48,425 nucleotides of DNA from Jaenimonas drosophilae (lineage: Eukaryota; Euglenozoa; Kinetoplastea; Trypanosomatida; Trypanosomatidae): assembly GCA_030849065.1 (NCBI GenBank), contig JASAON010001533.1, forward strand, positions 1 through 48,425. Reading direction: 5' to 3'. The position numbers and the translations under genes were made by a program. The notes beneath the pieces are model-generated. The model saw nothing but the letters and a program-made list of their open reading frames with translations, ran no database searches and had not been told where the DNA came from. Position 1 is the stretch's first letter. Every line of letters begins with the position of its first letter. Shown in pieces: positions 7,945 to 17,425 of this stretch.

Positions 7945-8044
7945 GTGTTTAGTACGCTACCATGGAATTGAGCTGCACAACTTGTTTGTTTGGTGGGGGA
8001 AGTCCAGTAACCATTGTGGTGATGCTGAGTCAGGGCACATCGTA

Positions 8045-8095
8045 TCTCTCACTATTGCTTCCTCCTTTCTTTTGGCCCTCGTGAAATACCCATAG
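8045..8095 (+). promoter_or_regulatory. trans-splice acceptor, two-pass membrane protein gene
   Basis: The tract at 8045-8080 (ttgcttcctcctttcttttg) is followed by AG at 8094-8095, 24 bases before the ATG at 8120. Confidence 0.55.
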
Positions 8096-8119
8096 TATAT
8101 AGCATAGCCCTTTGGACTC

Positions 8120-8857
8120 ATGTTGCGTGTGCTGCAGCGGCTGGGCGTAGGAAGAAAGACGCCGATGGGGACACTCCCACTTGGTACTTCCGTCGCACCG
8201 CTCTCCATTACTGCAGTACGACTCAACACAAAAGACTCCAACAGCAAGGCCGCGGAACAAGAAGATCGTGAAGAGCTTGAGCGTGAGCGCCGACTACGAG
8301 AGCAGTTTGCTCAGAAGGTTTCTCAGGGAACTGGGTCGTGCCAGAGCGGGTCTTGTGGGTCGTTTGATGGAGGGAACGGAATGCCCAATCCTGAGGTGAT
8401 GCGGCGCATGTCGAACTTCATGTTCTACACCGCGGCATTTTTTACACTGCTGCTGTTAGTTCCCTTGACGAGCAAAAACTCCACCATGCGTATGACGCAG
8501 GGTATTGCGTGGTGGAAGGTGCCTGTCGCGACCTCTGCTTGCCTCCTCCTCCTGCGGTCTCTGTGCTCGCGGTCCGACGTGAACCGCATAAAGGGTGAGT
8601 TTGAAATGGCATCCAAGTCAAACCATCGACTTACCTTTGATCAATTCATTGCTGAGCGCTACCCCAGCTTGTTCCAGGGTTACCGTACGTCGCAAATGGA
8701 GCTCATTGCTGCGGTGTCTGCCTGTCTAGCAACTGCACAGAACGTGACCTTTGCGCAATCTATGGCGCGCGCTGCAGGACTTGCAAGAGACCCGAAGAAG
8801 GCCGCAGATGATATCATGGATGCGCTTCGACGCGATTTCTCCCAGTTGTTTGCGTAG
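8120..8857 (+). CDS. two-pass membrane protein, probably mitochondrial
   Basis: This 245-residue protein starts with a basic, Ser/Thr-containing segment without acids (MLRVLQRLGVGRKT), typical of a mitochondrial targeting peptide. A charged helix at about 45-66 and a short Cys/Gly/Ser stretch (GSCQSGSCGSF) follow. Two hydrophobic segments lie at about 99-116 and 129-148. The C-terminal 95 residues are soluble and helical, containing RLTFDQFIAERYPSLF and an Ala-rich stretch. No family was recognised. The layout suggests an inner-membrane protein with a small soluble domain. Confidence 0.75.
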   Translation: MLRVLQRLGVGRKTPMGTLPLGTSVAPLSITAVRLNTKDSNSKAAEQEDREELERERRLREQFAQKVSQGTGSCQSGSCGSFDGGNGMPNPEVMRRMSNFMFYTAAFFTLLLLVPLTSKNSTMRMTQGIAWWKVPVATSACLLLLRSLCSRSDVNRIKGEFEMASKSNHRLTFDQFIAERYPSLFQGYRTSQMELIAAVSACLATAQNVTFAQSMARAAGLARDPKKAADDIMDALRRDFSQLFA

Positions 8858-8989
8858 CACACTTATCGGGAGCTACAATGGAAACATCTGACCTGGCGTT
8901 CGCCCTAGGACTGAAGGATTGTTTCTTATATGTTTGTGCGTGTTATCTGCGTGTTTGCGTGAAGCTGACAGCCTTGGATGAAACATACC

Positions 8990-9024
8990 TGCTCTCATTG
9001 TCCAACCACTTGCTTTTTATTTAG
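8990..9024 (+). promoter_or_regulatory. trans-splice acceptor, TMEM230-like gene
   Basis: The T-rich stretch cttgctttttattt ends in AG at 9023-9024, 14 bases before the ATG. Confidence 0.55.
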
Positions 9025-9038
9025 ATAGCAAACATTAG

Positions 9039-9488
9039 ATGGCACTTCACATGCCTGGCGCTAGCAAGACTGGAGGCTCGAGCTCTACTGTGGACGGGGC
9101 GCGATCTAGCAACCAACGGTGGTGGCTGACCGAGCGTCAAGAAGAGGAATTGATGTTTTACCCCACCAACAGCGCGCGTGGCCCTCTCCACTTGCTTCTC
9201 TATTTACTCAATCCATCACATCCTCGAAGCGCGCGTATGCAGTTAGAGCGACTGTACTGGGAATCGTGGCGAGTAGTTGTCATGGCTTGGTTTCTTTCCG
9301 TGGGAGGAACGCTGCTCTTTGCCATGGCAATTGTGTGCTCGGTTGTTTTGGGTGATTCAGGTCGAAGTGCTGTACTATGTGTGGCGGCTGGACTTCTCTG
9401 CCTCCCAGGGTACTACGGCCTCTTCAACGTTGTCATGTTTTTGCGTGGAAAGAAGGGCTACTCGCTGCAGGTGTTTCCTGGAGCGTAG
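9039..9488 (+). CDS. TMEM230-like membrane protein (DUF872 type)
   Basis: This 149-residue protein has a Ser/Gly-rich cytosolic N-terminus, two transmembrane segments at about 77-105 and 110-135, and a short tail. The second segment and tail carry the family pattern: a small-residue helix, then LPGYYGLF, then a basic turn and GKKGYSLQVFPG, matching the LPGxY...GxxGYxFxxIP ending of TMEM230/TMEM134 proteins. Members act in vesicle traffic in the secretory and endosomal system of other eukaryotes. Length fits the family. The precise role here is inferred. Confidence 0.75.
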   Translation: MALHMPGASKTGGSSSTVDGARSSNQRWWLTERQEEELMFYPTNSARGPLHLLLYLLNPSHPRSARMQLERLYWESWRVVVMAWFLSVGGTLLFAMAIVCSVVLGDSGRSAVLCVAAGLLCLPGYYGLFNVVMFLRGKKGYSLQVFPGA

Positions 9489-9612
9489 TACAATGCTGGT
9501 GGTGCGCGACTCAGTACCCCAAGCTAATGATGGTGCCCACACGTCACGTGCATCAAGGCAGGTGTCGGAGGCCTACGTGCTGAACTCCACAAACTCATCA
9601 CCTTTATCTCAC

Positions 9613-9663
9613 CACTGCTTCTCTTGTTGTCACACCCCTCCCCTTCCTCCCCTCCCACCACAG
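9613..9663 (+). promoter_or_regulatory. trans-splice acceptor, CCCH gene
   Basis: A very strong C/T tract (ccctccccttcctcccctcc) ends in AG at 9662-9663. The predicted 5' UTR is 16 bases. Confidence 0.7.
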
Positions 9664-9679
9664 CGACAACTCAACACCC

Positions 9680-10483
9680 ATGCATCCTGTTTCACATCAG
9701 AAGTGGGTATCGGAGCGGGCGTCAGCGACCGAGGCGAATTGGGAATCGCAAGCGTGGCACACCAGGCCAGTGACTACCACACATCCCTACGTTGAAACCG
9801 GGGGACATCGATGGGGTGTGAGTGGAGGTCGTCCGTCAAGTGGGGCTGACACCCCGGAGACCTTCACGGTTCGACCAACGGTGAATGTCATGTGGAACGG
9901 CGAGGTGGCCAACGACCGAGGTGGTGACGAGGAACAAAGATTCCAAGAAAGGAGCCCGTCCCCTACACTCCCACGATCTACCATGGCACCACAGCGGTCT
10001 CCATCATTCCAAGTGTCTTCGACTTCTTCGTCGGACACTGCCCCCAGTGTTGCCTTGCCCCCAAGGTACCACCATGAGAAGAAGGTCAGAGTAAAAATGT
10101 GCCATCAATACATCCAGACCGGGCACTGCAGGTTCGGCGCGCGGTGCCTCTTTCACCACATCGTGCCCTCTGACACTACCGTGCGGGGCTGCGGCTCTCG
10201 TCTCCCATTTGTGTCACCACGTGGGAAAGAAGAGTGCAACCCTCTTTGGAGGGGGTCGCCCTCGCAGAAGTACGGCCCCATCAGTACCTCATTCATGGGC
10301 CCTCAGTCAGTTTTGCAAGCCCGCGAAGTAAATGTTTATGAAACACCAGGATACGGCCACATTGACGAAGAGGTGGGGAATCAGCCCTACCGACCCACTG
10401 GCCTCCCCCCTCGTCCACCCATGAACGAGTGGAACCACCCACAACACAACTTCCACGCACGCCGACATCCACCTCACATGTGA
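9680..10483 (+). CDS. CCCH zinc-finger protein (ZC3H type)
   Basis: This 267-residue protein is mostly disordered, rich in Ser, Pro, Thr and His, around one CCCH finger: C141-x8-C150-x5-C156-x3-H160 (core CHQYIQTGHCRFGARC). This spacing is typical of RNA-binding CCCH proteins. Trypanosomatids use many small single-finger proteins of this sort to control mRNA stability and translation, their main level of gene control, so an RNA-regulatory role is likely. No WW domain or second finger was seen. The C-terminus contains Pro-rich stretches (TGLPPRPPMNEW) that could bind a partner with a WW or similar domain. Confidence 0.85.
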   Translation: MHPVSHQKWVSERASATEANWESQAWHTRPVTTTHPYVETGGHRWGVSGGRPSSGADTPETFTVRPTVNVMWNGEVANDRGGDEEQRFQERSPSPTLPRSTMAPQRSPSFQVSSTSSSDTAPSVALPPRYHHEKKVRVKMCHQYIQTGHCRFGARCLFHHIVPSDTTVRGCGSRLPFVSPRGKEECNPLWRGSPSQKYGPISTSFMGPQSVLQAREVNVYETPGYGHIDEEVGNQPYRPTGLPPRPPMNEWNHPQHNFHARRHPPHM

Positions 10484-10640
10484 TGAGTCTCATCATTTGC
10501 CCAGTGAGTGATGGCGTCTCATTGCTCATTGCTTACAGAATTCCCCACTCTTCTTCTCTCAGAGCACTCTGCTATTTCACCAAATGCTGCTTGTGTGCAA
10601 CAACATGGAGGCAACTGAAAACGGCGTATACGGCCCACAC

Positions 10641-10690
10641 ATCTGCCTCTATTCCTTCACTTTCATTTCCCAACACATGTCTGGCAATAG
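10641..10690 (+). promoter_or_regulatory. trans-splice acceptor, 119-residue protein gene
   Basis: The tract at 10641-10671 (ctctattccttcactttcat) is followed by AG at 10689-10690. A later AG at 10737-10738 is a second choice. Confidence 0.5.
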
Positions 10691-10765
10691 CTTCATCAAC
10701 CCTCACAAACACGTACCTACCGTGCGCTATTTCTCAAGCTACTCGTCCTGATCCACTCATTCATC

Positions 10766-11125
10766 ATGCTTCCCCCTAAAGACGCCTACACCGTGCTGTG
10801 CGCCAACGAAACCTCTGAAGAGGTGCGCGTGACGATTGTCTATCAACTTCCGAATGCAGAGCATACTTCTGAGGAGGTCGAGCTGCTTGTTCCTGCGAAC
10901 CAGCAGGTGGAGTCCCCAGAGAAGACCATGGAAATGGGATCGGCTACCTTTGTTGCTTTCGTCAAGACCGTCAAGCTCCACCCCAATCAGAAGGGTGGCT
11001 TTGGCCTGAGCAGCGAAGCAGCACTCCATGCACCATTCCCAGGAGTTGACTCTCCAGTTCGGAAGTATGGCATCAAGATTGTGATGGCCAACGGAAATCA
11101 ACTGAAGCTCCACGCAGCACACTAG
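10766..11125 (+). CDS. small conserved protein, unknown
   Basis: This 119-residue protein has no signal peptide or membrane segment. Alternating polar and hydrophobic stretches (YTVLCANETSEEVRVTIVYQ, VELLVPANQQVE, ATFVAFVKTVKL, YGIKIVMANGNQLKLH) suggest a small all-beta fold, perhaps a beta sandwich. No family was recognised. Codon use is ordinary for the cluster and the ATG is the first after the acceptor. Confidence 0.75.
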   Translation: MLPPKDAYTVLCANETSEEVRVTIVYQLPNAEHTSEEVELLVPANQQVESPEKTMEMGSATFVAFVKTVKLHPNQKGGFGLSSEAALHAPFPGVDSPVRKYGIKIVMANGNQLKLHAAH

Positions 11126-11634
<509 letters not shown>

Positions 11635-11975
11635 TTGCCCAGACAAAAAGCTCCCACTATATCAGTGGAATGCCATGGACGAAGCACACTCCCTTGCAAC
11701 GCTTTTTGTTTTGTGTTTGTGCGTGAGGTGGACTCTCTCACCTCTGCATAAGTGATATGACATAAGTTAGCTGTGGTGAACACTACAGTATCCTCAATGA
11801 GTGTGGTAACAACAAAGACAATGCACAGCAAACCTCTTGTGCACAACCACGCTTCCTTTAATTTTCCTTCTTCTCACCAACGTCAACTAACATGTAGGTG
11901 CAACGAAGGGTGTATCCCTAGTTCTTCTTCTTCTCTGTGTTGCGCGCTCGTGCTTGTTAGGGCCAACAGAAAAAA
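11635..11975 (+). other. intergenic spacer
   Basis: It holds the TMA7 3' UTR and two pyrimidine tracts: one at about 11848-11877 (AG 11896-11897) and one at 11921-11940 (AG 11959-11960). No credible ORF was seen. Confidence 0.6.
11921..11960 (+). promoter_or_regulatory. trans-splice acceptor, bL28m gene
   Basis: The (TTC)n-type tract ttcttcttcttctctgtgt is followed by AG at 11959-11960, giving a 15-base 5' UTR. An upstream tract with AG at 11896-11897 is an alternative. Confidence 0.5.
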
Positions 11976-12683
11976 ATGCTGCACGCGAGCCGCGTTGCGA
12001 AGTTCTCTGCCTTCGCCCTCAACCCAGAAACCTCCCGTGCACCCCATGGACCCCCCAGAGGTCTCATCAATCGGTACCTCTCCATGGGTTTGCCGCCATG
12101 GGCGGCGTGGTGTAATCGTGTGAACCGCCACGCCCTCTACCGTATGAGTGAGATTAGCCCACGATCGTTCCTCCCCAAAAAACCGCAGGAGATGGACGTT
12201 ATTTGGATGAACGAACGCGTCCGTGAACGCGTGCGGACCTCCCGGCAAGTGCAAAACGTCTACCGCCAGCTGAAGTACCCCTATGTGAAGACTGGCATCC
12301 ATTACAGTAATGTGCTGGATCACTGGGTGCAGGTTCCGATGGTAGAGGCAGCCATGTACGAGGTGGAGAAGAATGGTGGATTTGATGAATTCATCCTCCA
12401 GCGTAGCGGCCCAGAGCTGAAGTCTGTCTACGGTGAACGAATTCGACGACACTTGCTGGTTCGTCAGAAGGAGGTCAAGAAGAACTTTGTGCTGGATCAG
12501 CAGGCCAAGACGCTATCGGAGGTTGTGATGAAGGAAGCAATTACCTGTACCAGCGAGATTGAGCTGGATAAACTACTAGCCAAGTATGGCATGGACCCAG
12601 AAGAGTTTAAGCGGAATATCGCCAAGGAGAAGCTTAAAGTCTCTGCACAAGCTGTGAAGCGTAGCCAGTCTGCCGCAGCGTGA
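11976..12683 (+). CDS. MRPL28: mitochondrial large-subunit ribosomal protein bL28m
   Basis: This 235-residue protein is a component of the mitoribosomal large subunit. It starts with a basic targeting-like peptide (MLHASRVAKFSAFALN). The central part carries the bL28m pattern: TGIHYSNVLDHWVQVPMVEA, then a helix leading into GGFDEFILQR, then SVYGERIRRHLLVRQKE, as in mitochondrial L28 proteins of yeast and animals, where TxKxxS and GLDxYLL-type residues mark the fold. The C-terminal 50 residues are a charged helical extension, usual for trypanosomatid mitoribosomal proteins. Length fits the mitochondrial branch rather than bacterial L28 (about 78 residues). Confidence 0.8.
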   Translation: MLHASRVAKFSAFALNPETSRAPHGPPRGLINRYLSMGLPPWAAWCNRVNRHALYRMSEISPRSFLPKKPQEMDVIWMNERVRERVRTSRQVQNVYRQLKYPYVKTGIHYSNVLDHWVQVPMVEAAMYEVEKNGGFDEFILQRSGPELKSVYGERIRRHLLVRQKEVKKNFVLDQQAKTLSEVVMKEAITCTSEIELDKLLAKYGMDPEEFKRNIAKEKLKVSAQAVKRSQSAAA

Positions 12684-12810
12684 GTATCTGCTTTTGGAAC
12701 CTCCCGGTTAAGAGATTCTCTGTGTGCATCGCCGCACATCATCACTCCAACTACCCACAAGAAGCAATGCCCACTCATTCGCGAAACTTTCCCATGTGGC
12801 CATACCAATT

Positions 12811-12860
12811 CTACTCTCCACTCTGTTTTTCCTTCTGTTTCTTCTCTTGTCTTTTGATAG
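12811..12860 (+). promoter_or_regulatory. trans-splice acceptor, DENN gene
   Basis: A long T/C tract (tttttccttctgtttcttct) ends in AG at 12859-12860, about 105 bases before the ATG. Confidence 0.6.
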
Positions 12861-12965
12861 CAGTAGAGGGGTGCGTGGGCTGATTGCGCTTCACCTCCCC
12901 TGTGGAAACATTTGTTGCTCCTTCTGCGGTGGAGCAACTTCATTTAGTCTCAACACTACACGGTA

Positions 12966-15323
12966 ATGGAGCTGACGCCACAGCTGATTGCCACTCATGT
13001 GGTTCTGTCTGAGTTTGATATCGATGAAGGCGCAAGCTTGCGCACCTACTTCTCTAGAGGTGCGGGCACCGAACTGTTTGACGTGGGCCAACATGCTCAA
13101 GAGGTTGCGAACAACATGCTTCCCGACGGAGCAGAAAAATTCCAAGTGGGTCGTAGTGTATTCATTGTGAATCGGCCGCTTCCAAGTGTGCAACAGCGCT
13201 TTTTTGTATTTCAGTTTTCCTTGTCAGGTGACCCGTTGGCTCACTCCCCCACCTCCGCGATGCAGGATTGGCAGCGTCAATATGTCGGTGAGCTGCGGAC
13301 CTTTGTGCCTGAGGTGTTGATGGTGAATGCATCAACAAAGGTTCTTGCCACACGCTTCCAGGGCGAGGTCATGCTTCCTCCGAGGGTGGTGGATTCATCC
13401 TGCGTTCATGTCTACTCGAGCACCCCAGAAGAAGTTACGGCCTTCTTGAAGAAGTTTGAGGCCCATGAGCTTGTTCAGAGGTCTGAGCTACGTAGTGCGA
13501 CCAAGGAGGAGGAGGTGCCGACTGACAAACATGTTTCAGGGGATGTGCAGGTGTCCTCCACGTCCATGAATGCCTTTGTGGTGATGGATGATCCAGTCAA
13601 TGCGAAGCGTCATGGCTTCTTAATGCGCTCAGATGATACCATGGCGCTCTTCGCTGCCCTAGGGAAGGCGACCGAGGAGGCAAATCCCGCCACACCCACT
13701 GTGGCATCAGCCCCCGGCGTCGAGGAGGCCATCACCGTGGAGGATGCCGTACTTCCTACAACTTGTGTGGGTGAAACACAGGAGGACGTGCCAACTAAGG
13801 ATCCCGTTTTTGCTCTGTGCGCTGTGGCCTCCAAGACGGACAGCAGCGCTCGTCGCGGTGGTATCACAAAGAGTGTGGCGGCAATGGGGCCCTCCCTGGT
13901 ACGCTTGGAGCCCTTCTTTCCCATTTTAGTAGAGGCTGCTCAAGCTGCATGCGACATCACTGGAACAGATGAGGCCGCCATGGCCGCACAGCAGGAGGTG
14001 CTTCAACGGTGCTACGAGAGCATCAACAAGGCATCCGCGGCGGTGGCAGTTGCACTGGCGGCTTCGACTCGTTTGAGCATGGAGGTTGAGCGATACAGCC
14101 ACGTCAGCCCAGGAGGACAGTCCTACATCTTCTGCGTAGATGCCCCCTTTGGGCGAACCCACCATGCACAGGTTCCGGTCTCTTCTTCCTCACATGATGT
14201 TCAACTGAGCAAATATAGTCTGGAGTGCTTGGTGGAGATGCTTGGCCCACAATTCATGCACCTCATGCTGGGTGTGGCCACGGAGAAGCGTATTGTCTTT
14301 CTCTCCGCCAAGGGGACCTCAACAGATGTCTGTGAGGCGGCTCTGGCGCTGGGTCAGCTGGGTGAGCTCTTCAACCCATCCTTCTTGGCGGAGAAGGTGT
14401 TTCCATATGCGTCGGTCAATGCTGCTGACCAATTTGCTGGTGTTCCAGGCTACATCATTGGCACGGTGAACCCCATCTTTGAAAATGAGAGTGCCTGGCA
14501 CTGGGATATGCTCTGTGATCTTGACCAACTCTCCATTACCTTGGCTGGGGAGCCCAACAAGAAACAGACGGCCACCCAAGCTCTTGCGGCAAATCTGACC
14601 TCCGCCACAGCGGGGATCGTCAACGCTGTTGGTGTGGGCGACGTTGTGCCAACCAGGCCTCTCAACACCAAAGGTCTTAGCCCACAGGTGGTGGACCTGT
14701 GGCGGCGCCTCACGAGCTCCATCGCCCATATGAGGTTGCTCCGCACCACTCCCATGGAGAGAAACCGTCGACTACGCCTCATGATGGAGGAGTTCCTGTA
14801 CGTTCACGTGCTCATTGCTCATGTTGCTGGTTCTGATGTGGAGGTGCCAGTGTCTCTCCGACCTACCTTCACGACTCCACAGGCGGTTTTGTTTCGAGAG
14901 CGGTTCCAGCGTAGTTCCATGATGGATAATGTGCGCTCATGGGTACTTTTTGAGGGTGAGTCTCCGGCACTTGCCCTGGCCTGCGCAGCCTTGCGTCGCT
15001 CTGCTGATGGCGACCTCTTTTGTGCTGGCCGAATTCTCCATCATCTACTTCAGCTCATCCACTCGCCGGAAGATATATTGCTGTTTCTGCGACGCATGCC
15101 TCTAGCGCTAGGGGGTCTTGACCCGGTTGCAATGCAATTGATGAACCCATCCTTCACGACTCGGTCTGCTGCCGTTCGTCTGTTGACGTTGATTGAGTCC
15201 ACAAAGATGGGGCGTGTGGCGGTTGCTTCCATGAGCAGCTACCTTGTTCTCGTCTACCAGGATTCTGCGGCCCGGATTCAGCAGCGCCTGCATGAGGCGG
15301 AAAATGCTCAGATTGGTGGATAG
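12966..15323 (+). CDS. DENN-type protein of the AFI1/SPA family
   Basis: This 785-residue soluble protein resembles the Afi1/stabilisation-of-polarity-axis group of DENN-like proteins, which act with Arf and Rab GTPases in membrane traffic. Near residues 470-520 the order FPYASVNAADQF, GVPGYIIGTVNPIFE, then WHWDMLCDLDQ matches the family signature (G-TNPIFE followed by W-D-LxDL). The N-terminal start, LIATHVVLSEFDIDEGASL, resembles the domain that opens AFI1 proteins. The region around 190-320 is low-complexity and poorly conserved. The C-terminal third is helical. GTPase specificity cannot be read from the sequence. Confidence 0.72.
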   Translation: MELTPQLIATHVVLSEFDIDEGASLRTYFSRGAGTELFDVGQHAQEVANNMLPDGAEKFQVGRSVFIVNRPLPSVQQRFFVFQFSLSGDPLAHSPTSAMQDWQRQYVGELRTFVPEVLMVNASTKVLATRFQGEVMLPPRVVDSSCVHVYSSTPEEVTAFLKKFEAHELVQRSELRSATKEEEVPTDKHVSGDVQVSSTSMNAFVVMDDPVNAKRHGFLMRSDDTMALFAALGKATEEANPATPTVASAPGVEEAITVEDAVLPTTCVGETQEDVPTKDPVFALCAVASKTDSSARRGGITKSVAAMGPSLVRLEPFFPILVEAAQAACDITGTDEAAMAAQQEVLQRCYESINKASAAVAVALAASTRLSMEVERYSHVSPGGQSYIFCVDAPFGRTHHAQVPVSSSSHDVQLSKYSLECLVEMLGPQFMHLMLGVATEKRIVFLSAKGTSTDVCEAALALGQLGELFNPSFLAEKVFPYASVNAADQFAGVPGYIIGTVNPIFENESAWHWDMLCDLDQLSITLAGEPNKKQTATQALAANLTSATAGIVNAVGVGDVVPTRPLNTKGLSPQVVDLWRRLTSSIAHMRLLRTTPMERNRRLRLMMEEFLYVHVLIAHVAGSDVEVPVSLRPTFTTPQAVLFRERFQRSSMMDNVRSWVLFEGESPALALACAALRRSADGDLFCAGRILHHLLQLIHSPEDILLFLRRMPLALGGLDPVAMQLMNPSFTTRSAAVRLLTLIESTKMGRVAVASMSSYLVLVYQDSAARIQQRLHEAENAQIGG

Positions 15324-15767
15324 ATGGACTCTCTTGTTTTACCGTTCCAACAAAGCAGGGAAGGAGATCAGTCTGCCTTTGGGCTGAAGTGAGATCTGCG
15401 AGGAACTCTGCCAGCCATTGACGTGAGGGTTGAGTGTCGCCAGTTGTTGATACAGTTTTTTTTTAAAAATAAAACGCTGTACGACTTGACGACATAGTGA
15501 CCACGGAGATGAATCTGAAGTTTCATGAGCAGCTGTGAGCATTGTTGCAAGGTTGCTTCCGTGCGCGCTGGGTAATGTTGACTGATTGTTGGGGGCACAG
15601 AAGTTGTTGCTCACAACTGATTATAGTGGAGCGTATTCTCTCATTGTTGCGTCTTTTTTTTATATTATACCTTCAAAGGTCAAAGACAAGATCTCTTTCT
15701 CTTTCCTCTCCCTGCTTATCGAGCCCCTCACTACTGACCACTCATCCACCTCGCTCTCTCCTTGAAG
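15324..15767 (+). other. intergenic spacer before amastin
   Basis: It contains a T8 run near 15461, a T-rich tract at 15651-15662 and a strong CT tract at 15691-15720. No ORF was accepted. Confidence 0.6.
15691..15723 (+). promoter_or_regulatory. trans-splice acceptor, amastin gene
   Basis: The tract ctctttctctttcctctccc ends in AG at 15722-15723, 44 bases before the ATG at 15768. Confidence 0.6.
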
Positions 15768-16316
15768 ATGTGCAGCAAAGTGGGTCTGGCCTTGTACTTC
15801 ATTGCTCAGCTGTTCGTGCTGTCGCTCGTGGTAGTCGGTTCCGCACTGGACATGTTCTATCTGGAGTATGAGATAAGGGGAGTAAGTGATGTGATGTGCA
15901 TTACATTGTGGGGATACAAAGCACAGTGCTCCACTGTGGCCTACGACATTAAAGTGGACGACCTGCTCGAGTCATGCTCTAATCGTGAGTACCGCTTCCA
16001 GGTGGCCGAGGCGTTCGTTATCCTTTCAATCTTCATCATCACAGGCTCACTGGTGCTCGCCCTCATTCAGTGCTGCTGCTGCGCGTGCTGTAAGTTTCTT
16101 CTGTGCGTATTCAACCTCTGTGCAATTGGAACTTTGTGTGTCACTTGGGCCATGATGGCTGACGCATACAACAACAGTGTGGAGAGCGATACTCCCAATC
16201 CGTTTTGCGTTGCTTTGAAGAGTATTGATATGAGCTATGGCAGAGGTTTTTTTCTCCTGGTGTTTGGTTGGTGCATCATGTTCATCGACCTGGGTTTTCT
16301 TCCTATCGTTTGCTGA
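15768..16316 (+). CDS. amastin-like surface glycoprotein
   Basis: This 182-residue protein has four hydrophobic segments: about 8-27, 82-107, 108-130 and 158-180. The extracellular loop after the first carries the amastin signature C44-ITLWGYKAQ-C54, with LWG and the paired cysteines. The residue before the second Cys is Gln, whereas the usual pattern has Asp, Glu, Asn or Thr. A Cys cluster (CCCCACC) sits between the second and third segments. Amastins are kinetoplastid membrane proteins, tandemly arrayed and stage-regulated in Leishmania and T. cruzi; here one copy is seen. The in-frame TTG at 15762 is not the start; the ATG at 15768 is. Confidence 0.9.
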   Translation: MCSKVGLALYFIAQLFVLSLVVVGSALDMFYLEYEIRGVSDVMCITLWGYKAQCSTVAYDIKVDDLLESCSNREYRFQVAEAFVILSIFIITGSLVLALIQCCCCACCKFLLCVFNLCAIGTLCVTWAMMADAYNNSVESDTPNPFCVALKSIDMSYGRGFFLLVFGWCIMFIDLGFLPIVC

Positions 16317-17425
16317 TCTTCAGCAATTGCAATTTTTTTCTTTTTCTTTTTCACGGTCTCTATGACTACCATCAGTTCCACCCTGGAGCCTTCCAACTTA
16401 AATACCATTTTTTCATCTTTTTGTGATTTTGTTGAGATCTGCTTATTCAAAGCGAAATTGTATGAACGAACCACAAATCAAAATACAAATCTGAAATTCC
16501 AGCATTTTTGATTCTGTGTGTCGCTTGGCTATTGCCCGTCAGACAAATCTATTCTTGAGGTTTTGCAAGTTGGCAGCTCAGCAACTGGTGTTGGATCAAT
16601 TTTTCTATGATGTGGCATCTCCACGATCTATGTTCCATGCTTACTTGTTAGCGTGTCTCTATGCACATGCCCAGTCACTCGACGTGACTTTTGCCTCTCT
16701 TCATTATTTCCATGTGCATATCAAATACCAACAAACTACGATGTGTGGGTTCGAGACAACATCTCGTAACCTACGCGCACTGGTTGGTCTTCACACTTGA
16801 GGGCATCATAAACATCAATAAGGATGAACTCTGTGGCGATGGTTCTACAGAGCACCTTCAGCTGCATGACGGATACCCCGTCAAACCAGTGTTTTTTTTT
16901 GTTTTGTTTCCTACCCAGTGACTTGTTTTACTACTTACCAGTGTTCCTTGAAGGTGCCTCTACGCGTGCAATAGGGATGGCTTCACGCAGTTGTACTTAG
17001 CTTGCGTGAAGAAGTGTTTTGTGCTGGAAAGGCTCCTGGACATCCTCCAGACACCGAAATTCCAGTCGGGATGCACGATACTCCGCTTTATGGGGGCGTC
17101 TTCTTTAGTGGCTGCGTGAATGTGGTGAAGTCTTCTCAGATTTTGCACTGATGTTGTGGCAATCAACACATCGAAGGGGTAGCCCCCTTGCTACACTGAA
17201 CCAGGCTGGGGAGCAGCGCTTGATTTCGTGATCAATTATCTTCTTTCAATTCTTTGCTTCACTCACTGGTAGAACTACGAGCGTGGCCTACGTACCCCTC
17301 CCCAAATACGTCAGTCCTCTTCGTGCTCCACGTGACTTTGTCACTCCAACTTCGTGTGCGCGCTGTATACCCGCACACCTGGTTTCCCAACATCGTGAGG
17401 GGAGACGCACCAACACGCATCACCA
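16317..17425 (+). other. long gene-free stretch after amastin
   Basis: About 1.1 kb has no credible ORF. A T-rich stretch (16333-16352) follows the amastin stop and another T8 run lies near 16892. The AT-rich first half is probably the amastin 3' UTR. In Leishmania, amastin mRNAs carry long 3' UTRs with stage-control elements; none could be identified here. The GRAM gene acceptor closes the stretch. Confidence 0.6.
17240..17272 (+). promoter_or_regulatory. trans-splice acceptor, GRAM gene
   Basis: The tract cttctttcaattctttgctt is followed by AG at 17271-17272. The predicted 5' UTR is long, about 153 bases. Confidence 0.5.

Noticed and set aside
16741..16760. GGTTCGA-like stretch resembling a tRNA B box
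   Set aside because: The bases after it do not complete the T-arm pattern and no matching A box or acceptor stem was found.
16516..16800. 94-codon frame after amastin
   Set aside because: It opens with GTG after no clear acceptor and has no recognisable motif.
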